Assembly (NCBI RefSeq): GCF_037975245.1
Contig: NC_092580.1
Coordinates: 32,883,001 to 32,947,000, forward strand
Direction of reading: 5' to 3'
Length of the DNA: 64,000 bases
Origin: Apostichopus japonicus
Taxonomy: Eukaryota > Echinodermata > Holothuroidea > Aspidochirotida > Stichopodidae
Notes under the pieces: generated by a model
Told to the model about the DNA's origin: nothing
What the model saw: the letters and a program-made list of their open reading frames with translations, nothing else
The model's database searches: none
Shown here: in pieces, positions 1 to 9,066 of the stretch
Layout: the number at the start of each line of letters is the position of its first letter
Numbering within the stretch: position 1 is the stretch's first letter
Translations under genes and position numbers: made by a program

Positions 1-337
1 ATATTATAAAAACGAGTGATAAAGGCAAAGTTTGACCGAACAGTCGAACACACAGATTCAGTAGAAACATTATGTGTGTTGTAGTCTTGTAGAGCAGGAA
101 CTATATTATTCGACGGTCGTTAACATGCGTTTTCAGTACAGTGCGACTACTGTAGACTTCTCGGCCTATGCGCTATGTCACGTCAGGTTTTTCAGCAACT
201 ATAGCCTACTGCCGGTCCGCGGTCGAAGGGTCGTTCATGAGTGGTCATCATAGAGATTCGAGACCAATCAGACCAATGATATATTTTTCGCACATGTAAT
301 TTTTTTTCGACACCCAAAATCCCAGTGGGGGCGACTG
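1..337. other. non-coding sequence at window edge
   Basis: No open frame, splice pattern or repeat stands out here. It is probably intron of the Kazal-like gene whose exons start at 893, because that first visible exon has an acceptor site and so needs upstream exons. Confidence 0.4.
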
Positions 338-405
338 GGGGGGGGGCGACAAGCTTTCATGGGGGCTGTCGCCCCCCACGCCCCCCCCCCGTAGCTACGC
401 CACTG
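338..405. mobile_element. G/C-tract terminal piece of a hAT-like MITE
   Basis: Runs of G and C surround a short inverted pair (GGGGGCGAC...GTCGCCCCC), and the segment ends in GTAGCTACGCCACTG. That end is the inverted complement of a 'CAGTGGCGTAGCTAC' type terminus, the same style as the complete MITEs at 24692 and 25538. I see no matching left end inside the window, so it is a fragment or its partner has decayed. Confidence 0.4.
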
Positions 406-876
406 ATCAGCTCGTATGTGTTTCAACCTTTATCCTGACTATACTGCCCGTTCTCTTGTCTATAACCTGTATCTCTTATACGTTGTTTTATGTAGACCTG
501 TGCGATCATTGTTACTATGCTTGATCGATCCCTAGTGCAATAGATCAGCTCGTATGTGTTTCAACCTTTATCCTGACTATACTGCCCGTTCTCTTGTCTA
601 TAACCTGTATCTCTTATACGTTGTTTTATGTAGACCTGTGCGATCATTGTTACTATGCTTGATCGATCCCTAGTGCAATAGATCAGCTCGTATGTGTTTT
701 AACTTTTATCCTGACTTTACTGCACGTTCTCTTGTCTTTAACCTGTATCTCTTATACGTTGTTTCATATAGACGTGTACGATTATTGTTACTATGCCTGA
801 CCGATCCCTAGTGCAATAGATCCGCTCGTATGTGTTTTAACTTTTATCCTGACTATACTGTACATTCTCTTGTCTT
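405..876. repeat. 138-bp tandem repeat, about 3.4 copies
   Basis: Units start with GATCAGCTCGTATGTG at 405, 543 and 681, and with a one-base variant at 819, an exact 138-bp spacing. Copies 1 and 2 are nearly identical, while copies 3 and 4 share substitutions and are more diverged. The last copy is partial and runs into the pyrimidine-rich stretch just before the splice acceptor at 891-892. Confidence 0.9.
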
Positions 877-892
877 TCTTTGCTTAAAACAG

Positions 893-1165
893 CGGTAGAT
901 TCTGAATCACTAAAGAAAGATTTTGAAAGATTTCTAGAAGACACCAATCAGAGAACAGCACTCAATGACGTCACTGACAGATGTTCTTCCATTCGTCGAA
1001 GATGCGTCGAATCAGGGCAACTTTTCAAACGAAACGTAGTCTGCGCTAGTAACATGAAAAGATACATGAACTCGTGTCATTTGCAGATAAGGTCATGTGA
1101 CCTTTTGGAACAATCGGGAGACGAACTCCAACAGAAACGGTGCCTTTGGATAGAAGTTCCGGACG
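893..1165 (+). CDS. Kazal-like gene, exon with cysteine module
   Basis: Acceptor tttgcttaaaacag, donor GTAAGC. The 273-nt exon encodes a helical-looking lead (SLKKDFERFLEDTNQ) and then six cysteines. Spacing between the third, fourth and fifth cysteines matches the Kazal consensus, with the conserved Tyr in place. Spacing between the second and third is longer than usual (12 residues). Confidence 0.6.
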
Positions 1166-4100
1166 GTAAGCGTTCGACAAAAAAAGTTTACCCCGTTAAT
1201 CAAAATAGCCATTTAATAGTTTTCAAGCATGAGAAGAATCGACTCCGAGTCAGTGAGTCAACTCGACTCCAAGATAAATTGAATCGTTAGAACTCTGATA
1301 CATGATAATATGAGTTCTCGCTCCTACTCCTTCTCTTCCCATGGGCAACAGAAGAGGTATTCCTGCTATCTTGAACTCATTTATTACAAGTTTGTTTGTC
1401 TTCACTGAAGCAATATAGCTAAATCTGGTACAGCGAAATACGATACAACTTATCCAACAGTTTGATGCATACAACCACGTGTACAAAATACATCATGTAA
1501 ACCTACAGCTAATAGATGGTTAGTTAATTCTATCATATCACTTTCCACGATAGAAATTCGAGACGGCGGTTAATTCATGGTGGGATATGAACTGCAAAGA
1601 AGGAGGAAAGTAAACGAAACCCCTCTCTGAAACTACAATGTTAGAACACAAAACAATAACTATAGGTTTTGACATTTCCAAACACAATGTCAGATCCTCT
1701 CCCTATACGCTCACCCCATCTACCACTCTCCTGTTCTCAACCCCTCGTACGTAATGCAGTCTCTGTCTTTGAAATATGTGTGGTGTTTGAAAGAGGTGGG
1801 TAAAAGGGGGGAAGAAGTTGTCATTGTCATTTTTTCATCTTTGTTACATTCTATACCATAGTATGTCTTTAGCTTCTATTTATTTCTTGTTTCTGTTACT
1901 CAATAACAAGATGGCGATAATGGTGACGACAGCAGCGGGAGAAACAGCAAGGAAACAAATAGTAAAAGTAAGGATGAAGATAGTGACGTCACGGGTAGCG
2001 ATAGTAAAATTGACGGAAAAAGTGAAGGTAAACATCTTATTTAATACATATCGTAGAATCTGTAAAAAGTAAATATAAATATATATATATATATTTATAT
2101 ATATATATATATATGTATATGTATATATGCATCGTTAAGCCGACAACACACTGCCCTGCTGATCGCGATCTGACGGGTGGGGCGCAACCACGTATATTTC
2201 TGGGGGCTTAAATCTGCAGGTTTACATCAGTGGGGCTACCCCTGCCCCCCCCCCCTCACTAGCAGACAGGATATTACAACATTTCTAGTGTATAAATAGA
2301 ACACATGCTTATACGGTACAACCTTAACAGTCGGTCGTAAATTGATTCAAAAAGTTGCAAAATATAGCACCGTTTTGCATCTTAGCGCCCTCCACTAATT
2401 TACCCAAATATCTCAAAAGAGGGGGCTAAGTCCCTCAGGTTTACATCAATGGGGCTACCCCCTCACTAGCAGACAGGATATTACAACATTTCTAGTGTAC
2501 AAATATATCACATGCGTATGCGGTACAACCTTAACAGTCGGTCGTAAATTGATTCAAAAAGTTGCAAAATATAGCACCATCTTGCATATATGCACGCTCC
2601 ATTTTAACCAAATTTCTCAGAAGTCTGCTTCAGTCGTAGAATAACAACATCTATCGTTTTCCCGACTGGCAGACTACAGTGTGCGAGGGTCACGACGATT
2701 GTAGTCAGTCGTACGACGATAGGTTCTTTGGCGATTATAATAACCTAGCTAGGCTACTATATATACATTCACCCCATCTACCACCCTACTGTTCTCAAAC
2801 CCTCGTAGGTAATGCAGCCTCTGTCTTTGACATTTGTGGGTGTTTAGTAGGGGGAAAGAAGTTTCATTACCAATAATAATAATATTAAAGTGAAAACGTT
2901 ATGCTAACATACATTGCGATATGCCATCCAGGGCCGTATTTACTTTGTTATGAGAATGGCATGGCACAGGCAGACAGCTAAGCTACTACATTCAATATGA
3001 GCTGGGTCTTTTCCGTCTTGTTGTTGTTTAGTCGGATTGTATAAACGGTCGGCTTTCTATTGTATTGATGCTGAAACTCAAACACAATATTCGCAGTAAT
3101 CACCCACTGATCAAGGCATGTGTCCCAAACAATGAAAGGCAAAAATCGCCACTCAGTTTCATTCTCAGATATGAAGAATTATATAGATATTGCAGACTAA
3201 TATCGCAAATTGTGATTTTGTATTTTTTTAATCCTAAAGGTCGCAGCAGCTCAGAGAATACATTTACTTCAAATTATGAAGATTTCTCCTTGATATGTGA
3301 GTTTTTTTTTTAAGGATCAGTAATCAGAGGCGGTTAACCCCCCCCCCACCCCTCCCCCGCCATCTTCCTCCACCTGCCTTTGTGAATATTTGTGACCAAA
3401 TAAATGAACATGCTCTCACTCGTAAATAAGAATTGCACCTTGTGGTTAATAAATCCTTGCTTTTTCTTCACCTACAGAGCATGTAAAAAAGTGCTTCTTT
3501 TTTTGTTTGTAGCAAAGGCATATGTGGTAAAGATTGCAGAGACGGTCATTTCTTTTTATATCAGGGAGCTTCGTCCCTCAAATCAAACTTACAGTTCCCA
3601 TTGCTCATCAAGGATGGTACAAGCCCACCCCCCCCCCCCACCACCCAACCAAAGCACACCCTCCTTCTTCCCGATTCAGTCCTCATCCCGTGTTTCCTAA
3701 CGAATAACATTTTCATTATCTCTTTAAAATTAGTCTCAAGCAGTGATGAAGAAGATGCTTTGACTCCTACAGGTAAGAGGCACTCCTCCTCTCTTCTGAT
3801 CCCCCTCCCCCTACCCCACCCTCTCTGAGCCACTGGCGGATCCAAGGGGGGCCAAGGGGGGCCATGCCCCCCAAAGCTGAGCCAAAAAGTGTTTCCGAAC
3901 ATCCGATAAATCATATGATTGGAAATTAAAAAAATCGAGAGGAATAGCAGTGGTAGACTAGTCTAAACCTTTTCGTTTTCTGGTTTAAAATTAAATGCAG
4001 AGCTCCCAACTGACCCGCAATTCGCGGGAATTAGACCCGCAGTCTAACACCCAAACCCGCTGACCCGCACAAGCGTCCGAAAAAAACCGCATTGTAATTG

Positions 4101-6182
4101 TCAAGTATACATAAAAAAATTTGCATCAAATTTTGACTTAGCAACCATCATTTCTTTAGCATTGAGCATAATAGAGTATAAAACCTCCTTTACAGCATCA
4201 TTTGAACCTTTGAATTGGGGCGAGCAGCGAACATTCTCATGCCACGGGAAAGAATGAATTATCACCTACTATTCAATTTATTGATGTTACACACAAAAAA
4301 ATGCATATTTCTCAGAAAATTTTGGGTGACAAAAGCCTTTCTAAGTGCCACCATTTTACATGTAGGCATCACCAGGATTCAAAAAAAATTCAATAGGGGA
4401 GGGGGACACCCCCTCCCCTTATACCCCTCCCCCAGGATTCGTGGCATGGACCAGCATTTGCCTTCTCAAGAGTTGGGAGCTATGTAAATGTATGAGCATG
4501 AGGATTTACAGTTTAACACCATTTTGCAGTTACAGGCTGGTTATAAGAAATTTATAACCAATGAGAAATAAAATTTCTTGAGAAAGATGATCCCAACTTT
4601 GTTTTATAAATATTTTTGAAAATTACACCTGGGAAACATTTTTTTTAGAAGTAAATTAACATCACCATTGTACACTTTTGTCGCACCAAATTGCATCTGA
4701 GGGCATTCAGCAATAGAAAATTTTCCAAAGGGGAGGGGGGCAACCCCTCCCCTTAGACCCTCCCCCATATCACTCTAATGCCACTTTGGCCCCTCCCAAA
4801 CAAAGGCCCTTGATCCGCCAGTGCCTCTCTCTATCTCTCTATCTCCCTATGTATCGTTCAGTCAAGTCCACTCCATCAAGTAAACTAAACATTATGCGAT
4901 TTCATCGTAAAGGTCTAGGTATCATACTTGAACTACATTCAAGCTTTTGATTTATTTTTATTTTTCAAAACTATTTTGTCACTCTTCTTTTTTATAAAAT
5001 GTTATGAAATATTCTAAAGCCTCAATTCTTGTGTGAAAACATTATTTTTCTTTACTTTCTTTATTTATAAATGTATATATTATGCAATGACGTCACTATT
5101 TTAAGGTCTGTTTTTCATTCATAGTAGTATTTTGAACTTAAAATAACCAATGAGAAACTTTACCATCTTCTGAACAAAAAATGTTCATTTTCTTCAAATA
5201 TTTTTTTACTGCAGATAACGATAGGGATAGGGATGGTCAAAGAGGTAAGTCAAAGTGAAATGTTAATGTATGTTATCAGGTTGTCATGGTAATTAAAATG
5301 TATATGCTAAAATGATGCTAGATGGGAAATTAGTTACAGTGATATAGTTAAACTGTCTACGCATGCGCAATACTGTTAACGCTATGGCGGACAGAAGGCT
5401 TCCATTTTTTATTGAACAACATTAATGGAAGTATGAAAAGTAGACAAACAAGATGGAATACCTCACTGGACCCATGCTGGACGTGCGTAAAGGGAATAGC
5501 GATAGAGAATGGCTCATTTTACCGCTCTATGGGACGTTATATGAACTTAGTGGTAAAACCGATGCTACTTTTTTTTCATTTTTCCTTCCCCGTTTTTTCT
5601 GAAATTTCGTAAAGTCACTTAATTTACGACACTGAGTTCGTGCTTGGTACCATCTTCAAAATTTATGAAAAAGGTTATGACGGCTGACAACACTGTATAA
5701 ATATACGGGATACGCAAAAAACCAAGGCTGTAGCTGACCCAGAGAGACCTTACATAGACTTCGCACTCATCCTATTATATTGCTATTTTATCAATGAGTG
5801 AAAACAATTCCAAGGTAACAGGTAGCACAAAGGGGCATGACTTCTCCATCTCTATCTCTCACACCTGATCGGATAGACCAGTGATATAAATAGCACCTCC
5901 CTGGATAAACCATAAAAACGCCATGTTTACACATGGTTCAAGATCTACTGAGACCCCCCCCCCTCCCCTTCTTCAGCACGTCCCTATACTGTCTCCATTA
6001 TACGCTTTCCAATGCATGGAACTATTTGGTACATTGCGTTTACAGTCTTTAACCGGTTGGTATTTATCAATTTTATCGACTGTATTTCCTTTTCTTTCTT
6101 TGAAGGAGACTATCAACAGTGAAATCGTGAAAAGGTAAATTTAATAGTAATGATAGCATATATAAATATAATATATAAATAA

Positions 6183-6228
<46 letters not shown>

Positions 6229-7126
6229 TTATATAATATATCTATTTTTTTCAAGTTAATATTTTGAACCTGAAAATATAATCTACAGTATTCTCAGCAT
6301 ACTGCACAGCACGCTTCCTGTTTTTCTATACCTACGTAACAAGATCAAATCTGAGGTATTTATTGGTGGAAATGATCAGTAAGTTTGAGGCACCGAAGGG
6401 AAAGGATTATGTGATTTTTGGAGGGGAGGGAGGGGAAAGGGAGGGAGGGGAAAGGGGAGGGAGGGAGGGGAGGGGAGGGAGGGAGGGAGGGGAGGGAGGG
6501 GAGGGAGGGGAGGGAGAGGAGAGATAGATGGAGGATAAGTCGTTGGGCACGTGATCTCGAGACCTGATGTTGCTGCACACACCATAACTGTGCGTTAATT
6601 TGAAAGAATCATTTGAATTTACAATTTCTTTTCACGAGCAAAGGTACTGAATATACATGTTATATAGGCCTATAGGTAATTACATTCTGCTATGTTCTTA
6701 GTACATTAGTGTAGTCTTACAGAAAACTGACTGTTAGGACTATTCAAGTGAAATCAACTTACTCTGATATCTGAATGAAAATCGGCAGACCTGAATACGC
6801 GTTTAAGAGATATACGTGTGCTTATGTGTGTTAGTGTGTATGATTCTGTATGTGTGTGCGCCTACAATCAACCCACTGGAAAAAGGAAGAAATTTCCATG
6901 GTTACGGTGCCAGATAAAACTAACATGTCCATAATTTTCAATGAGACTAAACTTAAGGTAGTCTCTATATATAGACTTTCAGCTACACGTCAATTTTAAT
7001 GACATAAGCAACAATCGAAAATATGAATTTCTGTCTAGCCTTGAAAGAAAATACTTTCTTTTTATTTCCACAGAATCGACAGACGAACCGGAGAAGGCCC
7101 ATTACATAATTCATTATACCATTTAA
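893..7126 (+). CDS. Kazal-like, acidic-tailed protein, 3' exons (partial gene)
   Basis: I read five exons as 893-1165, 1911-2027, 3734-3772, 5215-5244 and 7074-7126. All have AG/GT borders, and every junction is phase 1, so the frame stays open to a TAA at 7124-7126. The first exon has a Kazal-type core: C-x6-Y-x3-C-x6-C (VCAS...RYMNSC...RSC) with further flanking cysteines. Such domains are usually extracellular protease-inhibitor or follistatin-like modules. The remaining exons encode a hydrophilic Ser/Asp/Glu/Lys tail, including SSSDEEDALTPT and DNDRDRDGQRG, ending in IIHYTI. No membrane segment is visible. The signal peptide and N-terminus lie upstream of the window. I do not recognise the specific protein. 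The 3-kb spacing of tiny exons is inferred from splice signals only, so exons could be missed or alternative. Confidence 0.55.
1699..1830. repeat. intronic segment duplicated at 2761
   Basis: A roughly 110-bp stretch (CACCCCATCTACCAC...CTCTGTCTTTGA...) reappears at about 2761-2870 with modest divergence. Both copies lie in introns of the Kazal-like gene. Confidence 0.7.
1911..2027 (+). CDS. Kazal-like gene, acidic Ser/Asp/Lys exon
   Basis: 117 nt, phase 1 in and out. The incoming G plus AT makes Asp and keeps a frame reading DGDNGDDSSGRNSKETN... and ending in KSEG. The donor is GTAAAC. The composition is strongly hydrophilic and probably disordered. Confidence 0.55.
2201..2604. repeat. tandem duplication, unit about 219 bp, two copies
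   Basis: Two adjacent copies begin with GGGGGCT(T)AA and share long stretches such as AGCAGACAGGATATTACAAC and AACCTTAACAGTCGGTCG. The offset is about 219 bp. An (AT)n tract lies just before the pair, near 2077-2114. Confidence 0.75.
2761..2870. repeat. second copy of the 1699 segment
   Basis: See the entry at 1699. This copy differs by scattered substitutions and short deletions. Confidence 0.65.
2871..3733. other. intron of Kazal-like gene, no feature seen
   Basis: AT-rich, with a poly-C tract near 3340-3360 and another near 3629. Short ORFs here come from low-complexity C runs. No convincing exon. Confidence 0.4.
3734..3772 (+). CDS. Kazal-like gene, 39-nt mini-exon
   Basis: Flanked by ...aaaattag and GTAAGA. 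With the phase-1 G it encodes VSSSDEEDALTPTG. The SSSDEED run is a typical casein kinase 2 acidic site. The exon is small and symmetric, so it could be skipped without a frameshift. Confidence 0.5.
3831..4823. mobile_element. MITE with CACTGGCGGATC termini
   Basis: The left end CACTGGCGGATCCAAGG is matched by an inverted right end CCTTGATCCGCCAGTG at about 4808-4823. The interior has palindromic G/C clusters (GGGGGGCC...). CCTCTCT occurs just left of the left end and immediately right of the right end, so it may be a degraded target duplication. A second element is nested at 4001-4481. No transposase is visible, so it is non-autonomous. Confidence 0.6.
4001..4481. mobile_element. nested MITE with AGCTCCCAACT termini
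   Basis: The 11-bp inverted ends AGCTCCCAACT / AGTTGGGAGCT bound a 481-bp segment inside the larger element. It contains repeated ACCCGC motifs on the left and a G/C inverted block (GGGGAGGGGGACACCCCCTC) on the right. The target duplication is not clear. Confidence 0.5.
5215..5244 (+). CDS. Kazal-like gene, 30-nt mini-exon
   Basis: It has a strong acceptor (tttttttactgcag) and donor (GTAAGT). In phase 1 it encodes DNDRDRDGQRG, continuing the charged tail. Confidence 0.5.
6150..6245. repeat. (AT)n-rich microsatellite
   Basis: Alternating TATATA with interspersed CATATA. Low-complexity intronic sequence. Confidence 0.8.
6419..6521 (+). repeat. GGGA-rich polypurine tract
   Basis: About 100 bases of almost pure purine, made of GGGAGGGG and GGGAGGGAGGG units with no pyrimidine interruption. 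Multiple G3-G4 runs are closely spaced. It lies in the last intron of the Kazal-like gene. Confidence 0.85.
7074..7126 (+). CDS. Kazal-like gene, terminal coding exon
   Basis: After a pyrimidine-rich acceptor (tttttatttccacag), the phase-1 frame reads ESTDEPEKAHYIIHYTI and then TAA. A possible polyadenylation signal AATAAA lies at 7288-7293. Confidence 0.5.
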
Positions 7127-8055
7127 AGGGTTATACATTATAAGTATACATATATACATATGTGTGCTTTATATCAAGAATTGGTGTTTAGTTTCTCTAT
7201 ATGCCAGGGTTCCTTTTCAATTAGTAGTTACCTGAATTTGTATTTGATTACCAATGCCAACTGTTTAATATACAGAAAATAGCGTAAAATAAAACTAAAC
7301 GAAACGTCAAGGAACGATGCCCTGCATTATATATATATTAAATTGAATTTGGATTAGTTTAGAACTCTACATTTTCCTAGGGTATAATTCTCTTCTATAA
7401 ACACATAATCACGTCATTTCAACAAATGGCCATGGTTTTGAGAAAGTGAGTTTACATTATTCTTTACCATATACCCCCCCCCCCCCGCATCCGGGCCAAT
7501 AAATTGACCCCGAGGCTGTTGGTCCTTCACTCACCACCTCTCGACAGGCTTGCTCCTGACATTAATTACTTGTCTTAATTACTCGTCGTTAATTACCCGC
7601 TCATTAGATCGAAGACAATCACACTTTTAATAATACGTTAGCTGTTTAGCGGAACATATATTAGCATATATACGTTAAATATTGACTAAGGTATACGTTT
7701 ATACTTTGGACTAGTAATAATAGTAATCGGGAAAAGTCCATACGCTATTGTACAACTCTGCAGCAAATAACTCAATAGAGTAAACAAAGTTTATCATGGT
7801 AAGGAATTAACACAGGTATATGTATCTGAATTATCAGAGACAACACGTGTATTTATTCACTACGGTCATGTCAATTTTTCTGTTTGTTCTGACTCTTATT
7901 ACGTACGTTAAACTGATTTTGATCGATTGAAGACAAATAAAACATAGTTATACGAGTGATATATGATGATAAATGCCCCGAACTGCCTTCACGCACAAGG
8001 AAAAACGTCGTTACACATGCATGTACTATTATACAAGTAATGAATGGTTATGAGT
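7127..8055. other. 3' UTR and intergenic sequence
   Basis: AATAAA at 7288-7293 may end the Kazal-like transcript. A poly-C run is near 7472-7488. The block around 7700-7756 resembles one at 11942-11989. No gene seen. Confidence 0.35.
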
Positions 8056-8690
8056 CAAGGGCGGCGGAAGCACTTTCAATCCGGGGGGGCACCGACATCA
8101 AAGGCCACTTTGCAGAAATTCGATTGGACTGATGCAGCCTTATATTTAGTACCCTTTATAACTCTTATTGTATTATCTTATTTGCGTATACACATCACTC
8201 CATCAACGCCTCCCCCCCCCCCCCCCTTCAAGGAAAATATGCATACTAGCACTGCAATATCCAATGCGCAAATTGGGGAACAAGGAACAAGTTTTCTTTT
8301 GAGATAAAATGAGGTGAAATAATGCTAGTTGCTCATGTAGGAATCTTCCGAATTAGAGTTTATTTCTTGTTAATATCTTAACAATTTTTTTCTATTCGAA
8401 ATAACTTTGAGTTTGACCCACAGAAATTCATTAAAAGTCAGGGGCGTAGCCAGGATTTGCAAAGATTTATGCACGACTATCTGAGCGGAGCGCCACCATC
8501 GGTACTAGAAAATTTTAGGTTTTACAAACCCCTCAGATGGCCGGAAACGGCCCTTCCCGAGTGTTCATTCTGACCTCTTGCTAACTTGAGACACCTCAAT
8601 TTTTATGTAGAAAAGGGCACATTTTTAACCTGAGGAAAAGTGGGGGGGGGGGGCACGTGCCCCCTGTGCATCCCGGTTCCGCCGCCCTTG
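8056..8690. mobile_element. hAT-like non-autonomous element, 8-bp TSD
   Basis: Inverted ends CAAGGGCGGCGGAA / TTCCGCCGCCCTTG are flanked by the perfect 8-bp direct repeat TTATGAGT (8048-8055 and 8691-8698), as expected for hAT-type insertion. There are poly-C and poly-G blocks near both ends. Inside, from 8439, lies the left half of a different family (CAGGGGCGTAGCCAGG), related to the element at 25538 but with no right terminus. No transposase. Confidence 0.75.
8439..8600. mobile_element. truncated CAGGCGCGTAGCCAGG-family MITE, nested
   Basis: It starts CAGGGGCGTAGCCAGG and keeps an internal block (CTATCTGAGCGGAGCGCCACCAT) similar to the 25538 copy (CTATCTAAGCGTAGCGCCACCAT). The right end is replaced by the outer element's terminus. 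Confidence 0.55.
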
Positions 8691-8696
8691 TTATGA

Positions 8697-8815
8697 GTGC
8701 AATAGTGCAAATATTTCATGAGTTGAAAGATGGAATGTTCCACTCAACGAGGCGCAGCCGAGTTGAATGGAACAAATTACATCTTTCAACGAATGAAATA
8801 TTTGCATTATTGCAC
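8697..8815. repeat. imperfect inverted repeat, arms about 54 bp
   Basis: The left arm GTGCAATAGTGCAAATATTT... is the imperfect complement of the right arm ...AAATATTTGCATTATTGCAC, around a short GAGGCGCAGCC centre. It could form a long cruciform or an RNA hairpin. Confidence 0.75.
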
Positions 8816-8837
8816 GAATGGAAACCATTCATTATTT

Positions 8838-9066
8838 GTTTTATACAACACCTTCAAATTTGGATATAATTGGATGTAAAATGCACTCATGCAACAGAAT
8901 GTTTTGAACAGACAGGTTTCTCTGCTCTCTTACCATTGAAAAAAGTGCTATCAAAAAAGTATAACACATGGTTCTATTTCATAGAGTGCAATAGAGCGGA
9001 TTTTGCATGCAATCGACGAGCAATTGACCAATCAAATGGCCGGAATATAATTAGGTGTTGTATAAA
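8838..9066. mobile_element. possible MITE with GTTTTATACAACACCT ends
   Basis: GTTTTATACAACACCT near 8839 is complemented by AGGTGTTGTATAAAC near 9052-9066. It directly follows the inverted repeat at 8697-8815 and may be part of the same element. No clear target duplication. Confidence 0.4.

Noticed and set aside
3561-3914. Pro- or Gly-rich reading frames around poly-C tracts (also near 25598-25846 and 6360-6585)
   Set aside because: Created by homopolymer and GGGA tracts, with antisense frames equally open.
6094-6133. Candidate exon with acceptor ctttctttgaag and donor GTAAAT in the Kazal-like gene
   Set aside because: It breaks the phase-1 pattern and introduces a TGA after five codons in the incoming frame. 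It could be an alternative end, but support is weak.
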